Numbered from the stretch's first letter, positions 49,280 through 58,812 are shown. The stretch is DNA of 64,000 nucleotides from M1-B18 sp048264125 (GCA_048264125.1 JBLXDM010000004.1:186001-250000); one strand, 5' to 3'. The notes: a model not told the origin generated them from the letters alone. Numbers and translations are program-made.

Positions 49280-49861
49280 CTATTTTCCTTCCAGCCTGCT
49301 GAGAATTTCATTACGGGCTAAAATAGTGTTTGGATGCAGAAGCTTTTCTATATCCAATACGTACTTTATTGTATTATTAAAGGCCATTAGAACAGCCTTA
49401 TCAAGGCTTTCCTCAGCCCTTAGACGCAATTCATCCACACCTGGATAGCTGCGTCCCAGCTCTATGAAATCTGCCAGATATATTATTTTTTCCAGCATGC
49501 TCATATTTTCTCTTCCGGTGGTATGGTTTTCAATTGCGTTTAGAATATCTCTGTTCTTAATGGAAAACTTTATTTCTGCAATTGAAGCAGCCACCTTGCC
49601 ATGTAACAGCTGGTAAGCCTCCAGCAATACCTTGTCAACCTCCAGCTGATGCTGAAGAACATAGGCCTTGAGCTCCTCCTCTGTATAGTCCTTTGCATAA
49701 TCATGCAATAGGGCGGCAATCCTTGCCTCCTCAGGGTCTGCTCCATATTTGTTCGCCAAATAAATGGCAGCATCAACTACTCCTAGGGTATGGGTATATC
49801 TTTTCAACTGCATAACTTCCTTTATGCTTTTCTCTATTTCTGTAATCAATTGCCGATTCAT
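49280..49861 (-). CDS. yqeK: YqeK HD-domain phosphohydrolase
   Basis: 193-residue HD-superfamily enzyme. Metal-binding residues are in YTHTLGVVDAA (His about 24) and AALLHDYAKD (His-Asp about 53-54), with ENHTTGRENMS later. Members in Firmicutes hydrolyse diadenosine tetraphosphate symmetrically. It overlaps the nadD stop by 4 bp (ATGA), as in many Firmicutes. Confidence 0.93.
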   Translation of the reverse strand: MNRQLITEIEKSIKEVMQLKRYTHTLGVVDAAIYLANKYGADPEEARIAALLHDYAKDYTEEELKAYVLQHQLEVDKVLLEAYQLLHGKVAASIAEIKFSIKNRDILNAIENHTTGRENMSMLEKIIYLADFIELGRSYPGVDELRLRAEESLDKAVLMAFNNTIKYVLDIEKLLHPNTILARNEILSRLEGK

Positions 49862-50514
49862 TTCTTCACCTCTAGGTCCTTATATAGTCTGTTCTTAAGT
49901 ATGTATTCCTCTACGCCTTCAGGAATGAGATATTTCATTGTTCTACCCATTTTTGCCCTTTCTCTGATATCTGTGGAGGAAACCTCCAATAGGGGTATGC
50001 TTATTTTTGTGATATTGGAACTAAACTCATCACGAAACCGCAGTATTTTTTCATCCAAAAGCCCATTGTCATAGCCAGCCCGAGTAAATACGACGAAATT
50101 CGCCAGCTGCAGCAATTGTCCATAATCTCTCCAGCTATCAAGATCTATAAATGTATCTCCTCCGGTAATGAAAAATAGCTCTGCAGCCTCTGGTAAGAGC
50201 TGTTTTAGGCTTCTTATGGTATCAATCGTATAGGAGGGACCCTCCCTTTCTATTTCTATATCGGATAAATAAAAGCTTTTGTTGCTGTTTACAGCTATAG
50301 CCGTCATCAGCAGTCTGTGGATTGGACTGGTGGTCTTGCTGTTTATTTTATGGGGGGAAACCCCAGCAGGAATAAAAATGATTTTATCCAATGAAAGCTT
50401 TTCCAGAGTCTCCGCCGCAATAAACAAATGACCTATATGTATCGGATCGAAGGTTCCTCCCATAATACCTATTCTGCAAATTGCAGGGACCTCCAACGGA
50501 TCAAATAATATCAT
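49858..50514 (-). CDS. nadD: Nicotinate-nucleotide adenylyltransferase
   Basis: Adds AMP to nicotinate mononucleotide in NAD synthesis. The 218-residue protein has the nucleotidyltransferase motif GIMGGTFDPIHIGH (about 17-30) and the second ATP-binding motif SSTDIRER (about 173-180). GAGGTG precedes ATG 50514. First gene of the nadD-yqeK-LCP group. Confidence 0.96.
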   Translation of the reverse strand: MILFDPLEVPAICRIGIMGGTFDPIHIGHLFIAAETLEKLSLDKIIFIPAGVSPHKINSKTTSPIHRLLMTAIAVNSNKSFYLSDIEIEREGPSYTIDTIRSLKQLLPEAAELFFITGGDTFIDLDSWRDYGQLLQLANFVVFTRAGYDNGLLDEKILRFRDEFSSNITKISIPLLEVSSTDIRERAKMGRTMKYLIPEGVEEYILKNRLYKDLEVKK

Positions 50515-50896
50515 AAATTACACCTCTTTAGCAAATTGTTTTAACAACTCATTATACATTATTTTATAATATAGTGCTAGTCTCAGGCTTCTAAAAGGTA
50601 GTATGAGACTTAAGAAAGGCTTTCATACAACAAAGCACTCTACCTATAAGGACGTAATGTATTGCTGTTTTGTTCTGTCTTTCTTATGTATCGCAAATAA
50701 TTATTAAAAATTTGACATAATTTTAATATATTAATGCGTGCAAAGACTAAAGCAGGGGGAACTGATGCTTGCTTTTACATTATTAGGTTTCACACCCTTG
50801 CACTATTTATTTTCATGAGTTACAATTAAAACCCTCCATATAAACACCAGACTTTAATATGGTGATATTATGGTGCTATAGAATGGTGGTGATACA
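50515..50896. other. Divergent intergenic region between nadD and the MerR gene
   Basis: 382 bp. A plus-strand promoter is visible: TTGCAC (50798-50803), 17-bp spacer, TACAAT (50821-50826). Its leader holds ACACCAGACTTTA (50844-50856), which recurs after the MerR gene. On the minus strand a TATAAT box near 50550 may serve nadD. A 7-bp inverted repeat AGTCTCA-N18-TGAGACT spans 50579-50610. No gene seen. Confidence 0.5.
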
Positions 50897-51658
50897 ATGA
50901 CAATTTACAAGACATCTGAAATTGCGCATCATATTGGAATCCATCCTAATACAGTACGGCTATATGAAGAGCTTGAACTGATTCCTAAACCAGAGCGCAA
51001 AGAAAACGGTTATCGTGTCTTTACAGATTTCCATATGGAGCAGATTAAATTTGCAAGAATTGCTCTAAAGGTTGAAGTCCTGCAAAATGGCCTGAGGAAG
51101 CAAGCGATTGCTATTATTAAAACCTCCGCCCTCGGGAATTTTAACAAAGCAATTTGTTTGACGAACCATTATCTGCAACAGATTAGAAATGAGCAAAGAA
51201 ATGCGGAAGAAGCCATAGTGATTACAGAGAAGTTGTTGTCAGGTGACAGCCAGGAAAAAGATACTACATTTTTAACTAGAAAAGAAACGGCAGATTATCT
51301 ACAAACCTCAATAGATGCTTTAAGAAATTGGGAAATGAACGGCTTGCTGACAGTAAAGCGAAAGCAAAATGGCTATCGTGTTTATACCGATGATGATATT
51401 CGGCAGCTGAAAATCATACGTTCCTTGCGCTGTGCAAACTACTCGCTTTCAGCAATTTTACGAATGCTGAATACGCTATCTCAAAATCCAGAAGCCGACA
51501 TTCGGCAAGTGATCGACACCCCAAAAGAAAATGACGATATTATTTCTGTATGCGATAAGCTGCTCACATCACTGCATTACGCTGAGCAAAATGCAAAAGC
51601 TATGCTTGCTCATCTTGAGAAAATGAAAAAACATTTTCGTGATAACCCTACACTTTAA
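50897..51658 (+). CDS. MerR-family regulator with two DNA-binding domains
   Basis: 253-residue regulator containing two MerR-type winged helices. The first is at about 3-70 (TSEIAHHIGIHPNTVRLYEELELIPKPERKENGYRVF), the second at about 125-195 (TRKETADYLQTSIDALRNWEMNGLLTVKRKQNGYRVY). A helical C-terminal part follows. Tandem MerR modules in one chain are unusual, since MerR proteins normally dimerise. No cysteines typical of metal sensing stand out. It is the first gene of a plus-strand cassette with an ABC exporter and is probably its regulator. Confidence 0.88.
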   Translation: MTIYKTSEIAHHIGIHPNTVRLYEELELIPKPERKENGYRVFTDFHMEQIKFARIALKVEVLQNGLRKQAIAIIKTSALGNFNKAICLTNHYLQQIRNEQRNAEEAIVITEKLLSGDSQEKDTTFLTRKETADYLQTSIDALRNWEMNGLLTVKRKQNGYRVYTDDDIRQLKIIRSLRCANYSLSAILRMLNTLSQNPEADIRQVIDTPKENDDIISVCDKLLTSLHYAEQNAKAMLAHLEKMKKHFRDNPTL

Positions 51659-51690
51659 CACCAGACTTTAGTCCGGTGTTATTCTTTTTA
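51657..51690 (+). terminator. Hairpin between the MerR gene and the ABC genes
   Basis: AACACC-A-GACT..AGTC-C-GGTGTT followed by ATTCTTTTT, overlapping the MerR stop codon. It shares the 13-nt sequence ACACCAGACTTTA with the MerR leader, so it could be an operator as well as an attenuator. Confidence 0.65.
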
Positions 51691-51719
51691 TACAAAGAAA
51701 ACAGGAGGGATTCAATTTC

Positions 51720-52451
51720 ATGGAAACAACGATTGAAGTAAAAAAACTATGCAAGTCTTACGTCCATATCAAAGCTGTAGAGGATGTCAATATCTCCATT
51801 TGCCGCGGAGAGGTATTTGGCTTGTTGGGGGCAAATGGTGCGGGTAAAAGCACCACAATTGAATGTATTTTAGGAACGAAAAAACAAGATAGCGGAACAG
51901 TATCCATTTTAGGAATGAATCCGCAAAAAGAGCGAAAAAAATTGTTTGAGAGGGTTGGTGTTCAGTTTCAGGAAGCTAACTACCAAGACAAAATAAGGGT
52001 AGCTGAACTATGCGAGGTCACGACTTCGCTTTACAAAACCTCTCTGGATTATGCTGCCCTTCTAAAACAATTCGGACTTTCTGAGAAGCTGAGAAGCCTG
52101 GTCAGTGAGCTTTCTGGAGGTCAAAAGCAACGGCTTTTTATCGTGCTGGCACTGATTCCAAATCCAGAAGTCGTATTCTTGGACGAGATTACCACTGGCT
52201 TGGATGCTAAGGCACGTCGGGATGTTTGGAAAAGCCTTACTGATTTAAAAGCGAAAGGCATTACGATTCTATTAACCTCTCATTTCATGGACGAGGTAGA
52301 AGCTCTTTGCGACAAAATCATGATTTTGAAAAAAGGGGAAAGCATTTTTTACGGGACAGTACAAGAAGCGATCGCAAACAGTCCTTATGAAAAATTTGAG
52401 GATGCATACCTTTGGTACACAGACGAGGAGGTAAAAAATGAAAGCATTTAG
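51720..52451 (+). CDS. ABC transporter ATP-binding protein (exporter)
   Basis: 243-residue ATPase. Walker A GANGAGKSTT (about 39-48), signature SELSGGQKQR (about 130-139), Walker B VVFLDEITTGLDA (about 149-161) and LLTSHFMDE with the switch His are all present. It powers the downstream ABC-2 permease, whose start overlaps its end by 14 bp. Note Ile in DEIT where most have DEP(T/S). Confidence 0.92.
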   Translation: METTIEVKKLCKSYVHIKAVEDVNISICRGEVFGLLGANGAGKSTTIECILGTKKQDSGTVSILGMNPQKERKKLFERVGVQFQEANYQDKIRVAELCEVTTSLYKTSLDYAALLKQFGLSEKLRSLVSELSGGQKQRLFIVLALIPNPEVVFLDEITTGLDAKARRDVWKSLTDLKAKGITILLTSHFMDEVEALCDKIMILKKGESIFYGTVQEAIANSPYEKFEDAYLWYTDEEVKNESI

Positions 52452-53181
52452 AGCCTTACTTAAAACAGAAATCAAGTTATCACTCCGCGGGATGGATATG
52501 TTTATTTTTGCTATCTGTATGCCTGTTGTTGTAGTCATTATCTTGGGAGCAGTTTTCGGAAATAAGCCGGCTTTTGACGGCGCAGAATATACCTTTTTGG
52601 AGCAATCCTTCGGTGCGGTGTCGACCATTGCCATTTGTGCCGGGGGAGTGATGGGGCTTCCCTTAGTCGTATCTGATTATCGAAGTAGGAAAATATTAAA
52701 ACGATTCAAGGTAACGCCTACCAGTCCTGCTCTTATCTTGGCGGTACAGGTCGTCATTTATGCGCTTTATTCAGTTGTTTCACTTATCCTTGTTTACATG
52801 GCAGGGGCAATATTTTTTGGCTACCAGTTATACGGCTCATGGCTTCAATTCTTAGGAGCATACATGCTGGTTATGCTGTCAATGTTCAGCATTGGGTTGC
52901 TGGTAGGAGGAATTGCCCCAAACATGAAAATAGCAAGTGCCGCTGCTAGCCTCCTGTATTTTCCAATGCTTATTTTTTCGGGCGCTACTCTGCCTTATGA
53001 AGTTATGCCGGTTGCCCTCCAAAAAGTAGCGGATATATTACCCTTGACACAAGGAATAAAAATTCTCAAAGCCGCTTCACTTGGACTGCCATTCGATAGT
53101 GTTTTCATTCCGGTGCTCGTGATGATTGTGATTGCAGTAATATGTATCACTATTTCCCTCTGTTTTTTCAAGTGGGAATAA
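52438..53181 (+). CDS. ABC-2 type transporter permease
   Basis: 247-residue membrane protein with six predicted helices and the ABC-2 family layout. LLYFPMLIFSGATLPYEVMP is the typical conserved loop before the last helices (about 172-191). It forms a homodimeric exporter with the preceding ATPase. Substrate unknown; a MerR-controlled exporter suggests drug or antimicrobial-peptide efflux. The cassette runs against the surrounding minus-strand genes, and lies between conserved blocks, which hints at acquisition. Confidence 0.9.
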   Translation: MKAFRALLKTEIKLSLRGMDMFIFAICMPVVVVIILGAVFGNKPAFDGAEYTFLEQSFGAVSTIAICAGGVMGLPLVVSDYRSRKILKRFKVTPTSPALILAVQVVIYALYSVVSLILVYMAGAIFFGYQLYGSWLQFLGAYMLVMLSMFSIGLLVGGIAPNMKIASAAASLLYFPMLIFSGATLPYEVMPVALQKVADILPLTQGIKILKAASLGLPFDSVFIPVLVMIVIAVICITISLCFFKWE

Positions 53182-53235
53182 AGTACACACATTTGATTGA
53201 TTGAAACTTTTTTATCTAAATGCGCGCTCAAATGA

Positions 53236-53275
53236 CCTTCCAGTGGTAGTAATGCGATTGGAAGGCCATTTATGC
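53236..53275. repeat. Inverted repeat after the ABC cassette
   Basis: AAATG-A-CCTTCCA near 53230-53242 faces TGGAAGG-C-CATTT near 53259-53271 with one mismatch, and outer GCGC pairs extend it. It lies downstream of the permease but has no T tract. May mark a junction of the inserted cassette or act as a weak terminator. Confidence 0.45.
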
Positions 53276-53352
53276 GCCAATATATAATCCACCGGGAGGA
53301 GTCAATCCCAAAGCCACCCGCTTCATATTTATACCTCGATCATCATTATCAG

Positions 53353-54534
53353 CTATGGATTCAGTACCCAGTACTCATAGTCATCTATATTTGTAAAGCC
53401 GTATCTTCCGATAAAGCTTTGAGTGTTGGCAGCTGGCACCCTAATAAATGCTTTTTTTATTGGATACATCTCTCCATCTGCTGCTGCTTGGTAGTATTGG
53501 TAAAAATAATAGGTTTCACCATTGTGCTCCTTGGTGTAGCCTCGGAAAAATTGCGCCTTAAATACCTCATTCAAATCTGTTCTTTCTACTGACTTTCTCC
53601 ATATGGTGGCATCTATTGGGGTACCATCGGCTATAAAATCTATCGTTTGAATTACCTGATTTTCATTAAATTCGATATGGGTTATGGGATTAACTCTTCT
53701 TTCCAATATTCCTGTATCGGTGTTTATAACATGGCTTCTAACCTCTACCAGGAATTCATCCGTAACTCCGTCAGGATATTCAGGCGACATCATCCAGAAG
53801 GTATGATTTTTAGTATTGGCAGCTCGGTTTATGGTGTAGTCGTTAAAGGTAGAGAAGATATACCGTATATTATACATAGCCTCCACATCAATGCTTTTTT
53901 TGACCTTGTACTCTATTATTGTTGGGACGAAATAAAGATACCCCTCTACGTTATCATGAAAGGTTTTTACGGTTTCCAATGCATCCTTAAACTCTTGAGG
54001 TGCAGTTTCAGGGGTAAGGCCCATGTAGTCGTAGATTATTTGCTCGCCGTTGGGGGATTTCAAGGTATTTTTTACATCAAGTCGCTCTACAATAGGGGTA
54101 AGATTTGCTGTATAGATTACTTGAAGATTTCCTGTTTGATTGTTGTATATGACATTTGTTGACTTTATATCTATGGATTTTGAAGCTCTAGCATAGTAAT
54201 TTTCATTATACATTGATTGGTTCGTGGCATAAACAGTTGTGAACCATAAAAAATTATCTGTGTTAAAGGAAATTTCACCCGATATATATGGATATACCTT
54301 AATATCATATATATCACTGGGATTTAGATTTCCGGCCAAATTTAATGTATAGCCAGAGGTATAATCCTCTCCCGGTTTTCCATCCCGCCAATCTCCGGCA
54401 GAATTCTTCCATATAAATATTACCCCTGTATCCAGCCTGTAATGTGTTTCATACATCTGGCGCCCTGAGCTATTGGCAAATGATGTATAAGATAATAGTA
54501 TTAATATAATTAATACAAAAGTAAGCTTTTTCAC
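53353..54534 (-). CDS. Secreted protein of unknown function at the end of the Tad operon
   Basis: 393 residues with a clear signal peptide (about 1-20, cleavage probably after SFA or NSS). The mature part is rich in Tyr, Asn and Thr and looks beta-sandwich in character, with no cysteines or repeats that I recognise. No known domain assigned. It starts 10 bp after the S-layer-homology protein gene, so the two are almost surely co-transcribed and may act together at the cell surface. Confidence 0.8.
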   Translation of the reverse strand: MKKLTFVLIILILLSYTSFANSSGRQMYETHYRLDTGVIFIWKNSAGDWRDGKPGEDYTSGYTLNLAGNLNPSDIYDIKVYPYISGEISFNTDNFLWFTTVYATNQSMYNENYYARASKSIDIKSTNVIYNNQTGNLQVIYTANLTPIVERLDVKNTLKSPNGEQIIYDYMGLTPETAPQEFKDALETVKTFHDNVEGYLYFVPTIIEYKVKKSIDVEAMYNIRYIFSTFNDYTINRAANTKNHTFWMMSPEYPDGVTDEFLVEVRSHVINTDTGILERRVNPITHIEFNENQVIQTIDFIADGTPIDATIWRKSVERTDLNEVFKAQFFRGYTKEHNGETYYFYQYYQAAADGEMYPIKKAFIRVPAANTQSFIGRYGFTNIDDYEYWVLNP

Positions 54535-54544
54535 ATTGTCACCT

Positions 54545-55570
54545 CTATCTAAAGGGATTTGGTAATACTATCATTGTGTCATTATCAAAGGCTACTGCCC
54601 CAAATTGCTCTATTTCGCTTAAAATAATATCATCCGGAATAACATGATATCTAAATCCGTCAGGATTAGGGTAGGATTCCATTACCCTGATAATACTATT
54701 GTCCTTTATTATATATAGATTGCTTAAACCTACAACCTTAAAGAAGGTAGTACCATGATTTGTATATAAATCTGTTTCATATGGATTAACTGAAAATATT
54801 TGAGCATATTCAATTTCAAAATCATCATGTATAGCCTCAGGATTACTAATAACCTCCTCAATCTTCTTTATCTCACTGGTAGCTACCGGTGTCTCCGGCA
54901 ATACCCTCTCTGCTTCGTCAAATATCCTTACTATAACTGTTGAGGCTTCTGCTCTTGTTAGGCCCTGGCTGCCTTTGAATGCTCCGTCAGTATAGCCTGT
55001 AATTATCCCTTGGGTAAAGGCCTTCAAAACCTCACTGCTGTAGTCCGCTGGTACTGCTAGATAGTCCTTAATCTGATAAACATAGTCCTGCATATTTGAT
55101 TGAAAGGTTTCTCCCCTGTCGGTGGCTACACTTACAGCTATCTTTGCCATCTGGTATCTGGTTATAGGCTTATCCAGATTGGCAGCCTTGTACTCCCCTG
55201 CATCTATATAGCCCAGCTCCTCAGCCCTTCTTACATAACTCATAGCCCAATGCTGTCCGGAGGAGACTGAGGCCTCCTCTCCATTAAAGACCGCCACCAC
55301 TATTTTTATAAATTCCCCTTGAGATATTGCGTTATTGGGCTTAAAGGTTCTGTCGTCATATCCATTGATACCTCCCAAAGCCACCAGCTTTGCCACCTTG
55401 CTTAGATACCAATCATCTGATGAAATATCCTTGAAGCTATTAAGGGTATTCTCTATATGTATGTCAATTGTGTTATTGATTTCAATGGCATCTGTAATGT
55501 TCAATGCATTGGAAAAACTGGAGCTTAATATTATTAGCCCCAATAATATACCAGCGTATTTTTTATTCAT
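54545..55570 (-). CDS. S-layer homology (SLH) domain surface protein
   Basis: 341-residue exported protein. A signal peptide (about 1-23) is followed by three SLH modules at about 45-95, 100-150 and 160-215 (for example WYLSKVAKLVALGGINGYDD and AFTQGIITGYTDGAF). These attach proteins to cell-wall polymers. The C-terminal part (about 235-341) is unrecognised. ATG 55570 follows GGGAGG; an in-frame ATG at 55585 is too close. It is 42 bp downstream of the FHA gene, in line with the Tad operon. Confidence 0.88.
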   Translation of the reverse strand: MNKKYAGILLGLIILSSSFSNALNITDAIEINNTIDIHIENTLNSFKDISSDDWYLSKVAKLVALGGINGYDDRTFKPNNAISQGEFIKIVVAVFNGEEASVSSGQHWAMSYVRRAEELGYIDAGEYKAANLDKPITRYQMAKIAVSVATDRGETFQSNMQDYVYQIKDYLAVPADYSSEVLKAFTQGIITGYTDGAFKGSQGLTRAEASTVIVRIFDEAERVLPETPVATSEIKKIEEVISNPEAIHDDFEIEYAQIFSVNPYETDLYTNHGTTFFKVVGLSNLYIIKDNSIIRVMESYPNPDGFRYHVIPDDIILSEIEQFGAVAFDNDTMIVLPNPFR

Positions 55571-55612
55571 TAAAAATCCTCCCAATAATATATTTAAAAA
55601 TGCTTATATATA

Positions 55613-56983
55613 TCATACAGCCCTTCCCTCTGCTCTATTAAAGCTCATGCTCTGGTCTGCAAAGGTTATTAAATCCCCATTATTAAGCTGGTACTGCCTG
55701 TTTGATTCGATTCGTTCACCATTTATATATGTTCCGTTTTTAGAGTTTAGGTCCTTTATGTAGTATATGTCATCTATGTAGCTGATTTCCGCATGGAGCC
55801 TGCTTATAGTCTTAACATCCAGCAGGCAGTCCACCTGCTCCTTTAGCTTGCCTATGATGAAGCTTGACTTTGTTATAGCAATATTTTCAGCAAAACCATC
55901 TCTGTTGACGCTTAGAAAGGCAATGGCATCTGCTTTGACAAATTGTGTATCGTTATTTTGAGCTGGCCTATTTGGCTTATTCCTGTTTGTCGGCTTAATT
56001 TCCTTGTCCTCCTGATGCTTCGGTGACCTTTTCCTATCGGTTAATGCCCTCGACTTCTTTGATTCCTCTGACGCTGTTGTCACTGCCGAAGAACCGATGG
56101 CCTTCGTTAGCTGTTTGATTACAAAATAATCCAGTACCGCCAGTACCAATAAAAATCCTATGAGCCTTGTCCAGTCTATTTTACCATTTCTCAGCACGCC
56201 TGCCCGCTCTTCAAAAAACAACAAGCCGATAATGGCTAGTAGCAGCACCTGACTCAATGCCAGCATAAGCCCCTCTCTGTTAAGACCTATGACGAACTTA
56301 GCCTTCTTATGCAATATAGCCTCTTCAGGCGTATCCTTCCTCTTATCCTCCTTGGCTTCAACCAACGGTTTTTTTTCAACCCTAGACTGTTGGGCAGTGG
56401 CTCCTCCTGTATTTAAAAGCCTGATATCCTTTATTTCCTTTGATATGCCGGCTATACTAAAGTCCTCCTGATTAATCATCAGAAAAATTTTGTGAAGGCA
56501 GCCTTTATCTATACCCTCCTCCTCCTCTGATACATATAGGAGCAGCCTGTTGAATAGCTGTCGAAGGGCTGTATTTACCTCCTTGCTGTCAAGCTGAAGG
56601 GGCAAATAAATCATGGATACACCAAAGTCCACCGGATTTACATATAAGTATTCAAAATCTATAAGATAGCTGCCCTCAAACAAAAGATATCTATTGGCCT
56701 CCGTCAAGCCTCTGCAAACCCCCTGCATAAGCTCCAACAGCTGTTCTATTGTTAGTTTTTTTCGCTCCAGCAGCTTTTGCAACGGCTGCTTTGAGGTAAT
56801 ATAGTAGCTGATATAGGCCTCGCCGTCCTCATACCTAATGTGAAGGGGTAAGGTTTGAGGAATTTCGTTGGCTAATAGCATCTTCAGCTGATGGCTTATT
56901 ATTTCAGTTTCCTCCTTGAGCTTTAGAACAATATAGCTGCCGTTTGCATTTGTTTCATAGAAAAAATCGAATTTTCTCTCCAT
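55613..56983 (-). CDS. FHA-domain membrane protein (DUF6382-like N-terminus)
   Basis: 456 residues. The N-terminal cytoplasmic region (about 1-190) resembles DUF6382. Two membrane helices follow (about 235-252 and 268-288), then a basic linker and a C-terminal FHA domain (about 370-450; IIGKLKEQVDC, ISRLHAEISY, DLNSKNGTYINGERI). FHA domains bind phosphothreonine. Proteins of this layout are common next to Tad genes in Clostridia, so it may tie pilus assembly to Ser/Thr phosphorylation. No kinase lies in the window. Confidence 0.87.
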   Translation of the reverse strand: MERKFDFFYETNANGSYIVLKLKEETEIISHQLKMLLANEIPQTLPLHIRYEDGEAYISYYITSKQPLQKLLERKKLTIEQLLELMQGVCRGLTEANRYLLFEGSYLIDFEYLYVNPVDFGVSMIYLPLQLDSKEVNTALRQLFNRLLLYVSEEEEGIDKGCLHKIFLMINQEDFSIAGISKEIKDIRLLNTGGATAQQSRVEKKPLVEAKEDKRKDTPEEAILHKKAKFVIGLNREGLMLALSQVLLLAIIGLLFFEERAGVLRNGKIDWTRLIGFLLVLAVLDYFVIKQLTKAIGSSAVTTASEESKKSRALTDRKRSPKHQEDKEIKPTNRNKPNRPAQNNDTQFVKADAIAFLSVNRDGFAENIAITKSSFIIGKLKEQVDCLLDVKTISRLHAEISYIDDIYYIKDLNSKNGTYINGERIESNRQYQLNNGDLITFADQSMSFNRAEGRAV

Positions 56984-57006
56984 GTATCGTCCCCCCTTTA
57001 TTTACA

Positions 57007-57501
57007 CTATAGCAGTCTTTGGTTTAAGTAGGGTGCAATTCCTTCAATAAGAATATAGAGCATTGATCCTGCAAAGATAAAGGGTCCAAAGGCTATACGA
57101 TTCCTTCTTTTCACCAGCCCCATGGTCAAGAGTGCCATTGAAGCTAGTCCACATAATATGGCAGCCATAAGCGTAGCAGCTATAGCACCCCAAAAACCCA
57201 TAAAAAGGCCAATCGAAGAAAGCAGCTTTACATCCCCCATCCCTATGGCTCCCTTGGAGATATAATATAGGGCTAGCATGGTAAGACCCATGCCTACAAG
57301 CCCTAAAAGAGCCTGAGATATGCTCATATTATCGTTAAATGCCACATTAGCTGTCCCAAGGATTAATACCATGATTATAATTCTATTAGGAATATAAAGC
57401 CTTTTGTAATCAATAATTGCGCCTGCTGCAATCAATACTATAAAGCCTATATAAATAGCAATTTGAAGCCCCTCCATCAGCATTTCCATCCCCTTTATCA
57501 T
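57007..57501 (-). CDS. Prepilin peptidase, A24 family (TadV/CpaA type)
   Basis: 164-residue membrane aspartic protease that cleaves Flp prepilins. The two catalytic aspartates are in IDYKRLYIPNR (about residue 28) and GMGDVKLL (about residue 88). It lacks the N-terminal methylase-type domain of PilD, as is normal for TadV/CpaA. Encoded between the FHA gene and the TadE-like genes. Confidence 0.92.
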   Translation of the reverse strand: MIKGMEMLMEGLQIAIYIGFIVLIAAGAIIDYKRLYIPNRIIIMVLILGTANVAFNDNMSISQALLGLVGMGLTMLALYYISKGAIGMGDVKLLSSIGLFMGFWGAIAATLMAAILCGLASMALLTMGLVKRRNRIAFGPFIFAGSMLYILIEGIAPYLNQRLL

Positions 57502-57519
57502 TTTCTCACCCGTTTGATC

Positions 57520-58812
57520 TTATCTGACTACAGTTATCTTTACGCTAATGTCCTTATCCTCCGCCATTTTACGTATATCATAAAGGCAGGCTATTTGCTC
57601 CTCTGTGATTTCCACGTCGGGAAAAACTAAGTTCAGCTCCTTGCTGCTATAGTCCGCCTGCCCTATGGTGAAGCCCCTAAAGCTTCTTTCTTCAAAATCT
57701 GTTATTCTCCGTAAATCCTCCTTAAGCTGAAGCATAAAGCTGCTGCCCTGATTGCTCTTTAAACGGGTGTCATGGGTCCTGATGCTGGTTATTGTCGTAT
57801 CCACCAGCTTATCAATTATGGGGAAGTCCTCCTCGATATTGGTCCCCAGAAGCCGCTTAATCTCCCTTCCTCTGTCATAGGTCTTTAATGCCCAGATGTC
57901 GTAGCCTGCCTCCACTACCTCATCCACCAGCTCTTGAGGCAGCCTACTGTCATTGGCTTGTGGGACCACCAAATCCATAGGTAAATCTCCCCCCAGCCAG
58001 CCTCTAACAGTGACCTCCTGCCTTATAGGAATGGCTTTTAGTACGTCTATAGGCAAGGGGAGCTTTATTTGATACTTCAACACGATATTGATATCCTCAT
58101 TGCCTTCAAAAAATTTCGATTCCGAAAGATCAAGCCCATCTATACCACCGATTATATGCAGCTTTAGCAAGCGATTGTTAATATTCTCATCCTCAAGGGT
58201 ATTCAGATGCTTTTCCATCAGCTGTTGCGACAAAACTCCTCCCAAAAAGGTTTTTCCATCCTTCCAGGCATTGCTTCCCATTAGGGCAACAAAGCTCATC
58301 AGCTTATCCTGTGGATTATCCATCCCCTTCTCTGTTAAGGCATTCAGCTTCTCCAGCAGCTCCTCAGTCTGGGTTCTAGTGGTCTTTAGCTCATCAATCA
58401 TATCAAAAATCCTGTCTATCCCCCTGCTGAACTCCATTTCTGCCATATGCTCCTTAAATTCCGATATTCCCCCTTGAAGAGAATCCTTTGTTTCTACCAG
58501 ACTCTCTTTAGTATCCAGAAGACTGCTGTAGAAGTCTTCGGCCTCCTCCACCAGCTCCTCTGCCTCCTCTGCCTCCTCCTGAAGGCCCCTGTCAATATCC
58601 TCCTGTATTTCATACAGCCCTGAGGCGTAGTATATATAGGAATAGGAGGAAATTTCATTTGCTGCCTCTGTTATTGCCTGCTGAAATATTTCCTGAATGT
58701 AATATACCCTTATTAAAAAGCCGATGGTAAGCACCGCACATATAAAAATTGGCAATACGATAGCAGCTTCAACGGTAACAGAGCCCTTCTTATCCTTTAT
58801 GATACGACTCAT
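57520..58812 (-). CDS. TadE/G-like pilus-associated protein
   Basis: 430 residues. The N-terminus MSRIIKDKKGSVTVEAAIVLPIFI is a class III/TadE-type hydrophobic segment with the conserved Gly-Ser-x-Thr-Val-Glu processing site. A long acidic coiled coil (about 60-150, Glu-rich) and a beta-rich C-terminal region follow. Probably a pseudopilin-like minor component. ATG 58812 follows GAAGGTG; an upstream ATG at 58866 is inside the previous gene. Confidence 0.82.
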   Translation of the reverse strand: MSRIIKDKKGSVTVEAAIVLPIFICAVLTIGFLIRVYYIQEIFQQAITEAANEISSYSYIYYASGLYEIQEDIDRGLQEEAEEAEELVEEAEDFYSSLLDTKESLVETKDSLQGGISEFKEHMAEMEFSRGIDRIFDMIDELKTTRTQTEELLEKLNALTEKGMDNPQDKLMSFVALMGSNAWKDGKTFLGGVLSQQLMEKHLNTLEDENINNRLLKLHIIGGIDGLDLSESKFFEGNEDINIVLKYQIKLPLPIDVLKAIPIRQEVTVRGWLGGDLPMDLVVPQANDSRLPQELVDEVVEAGYDIWALKTYDRGREIKRLLGTNIEEDFPIIDKLVDTTITSIRTHDTRLKSNQGSSFMLQLKEDLRRITDFEERSFRGFTIGQADYSSKELNLVFPDVEITEEQIACLYDIRKMAEDKDISVKITVVR

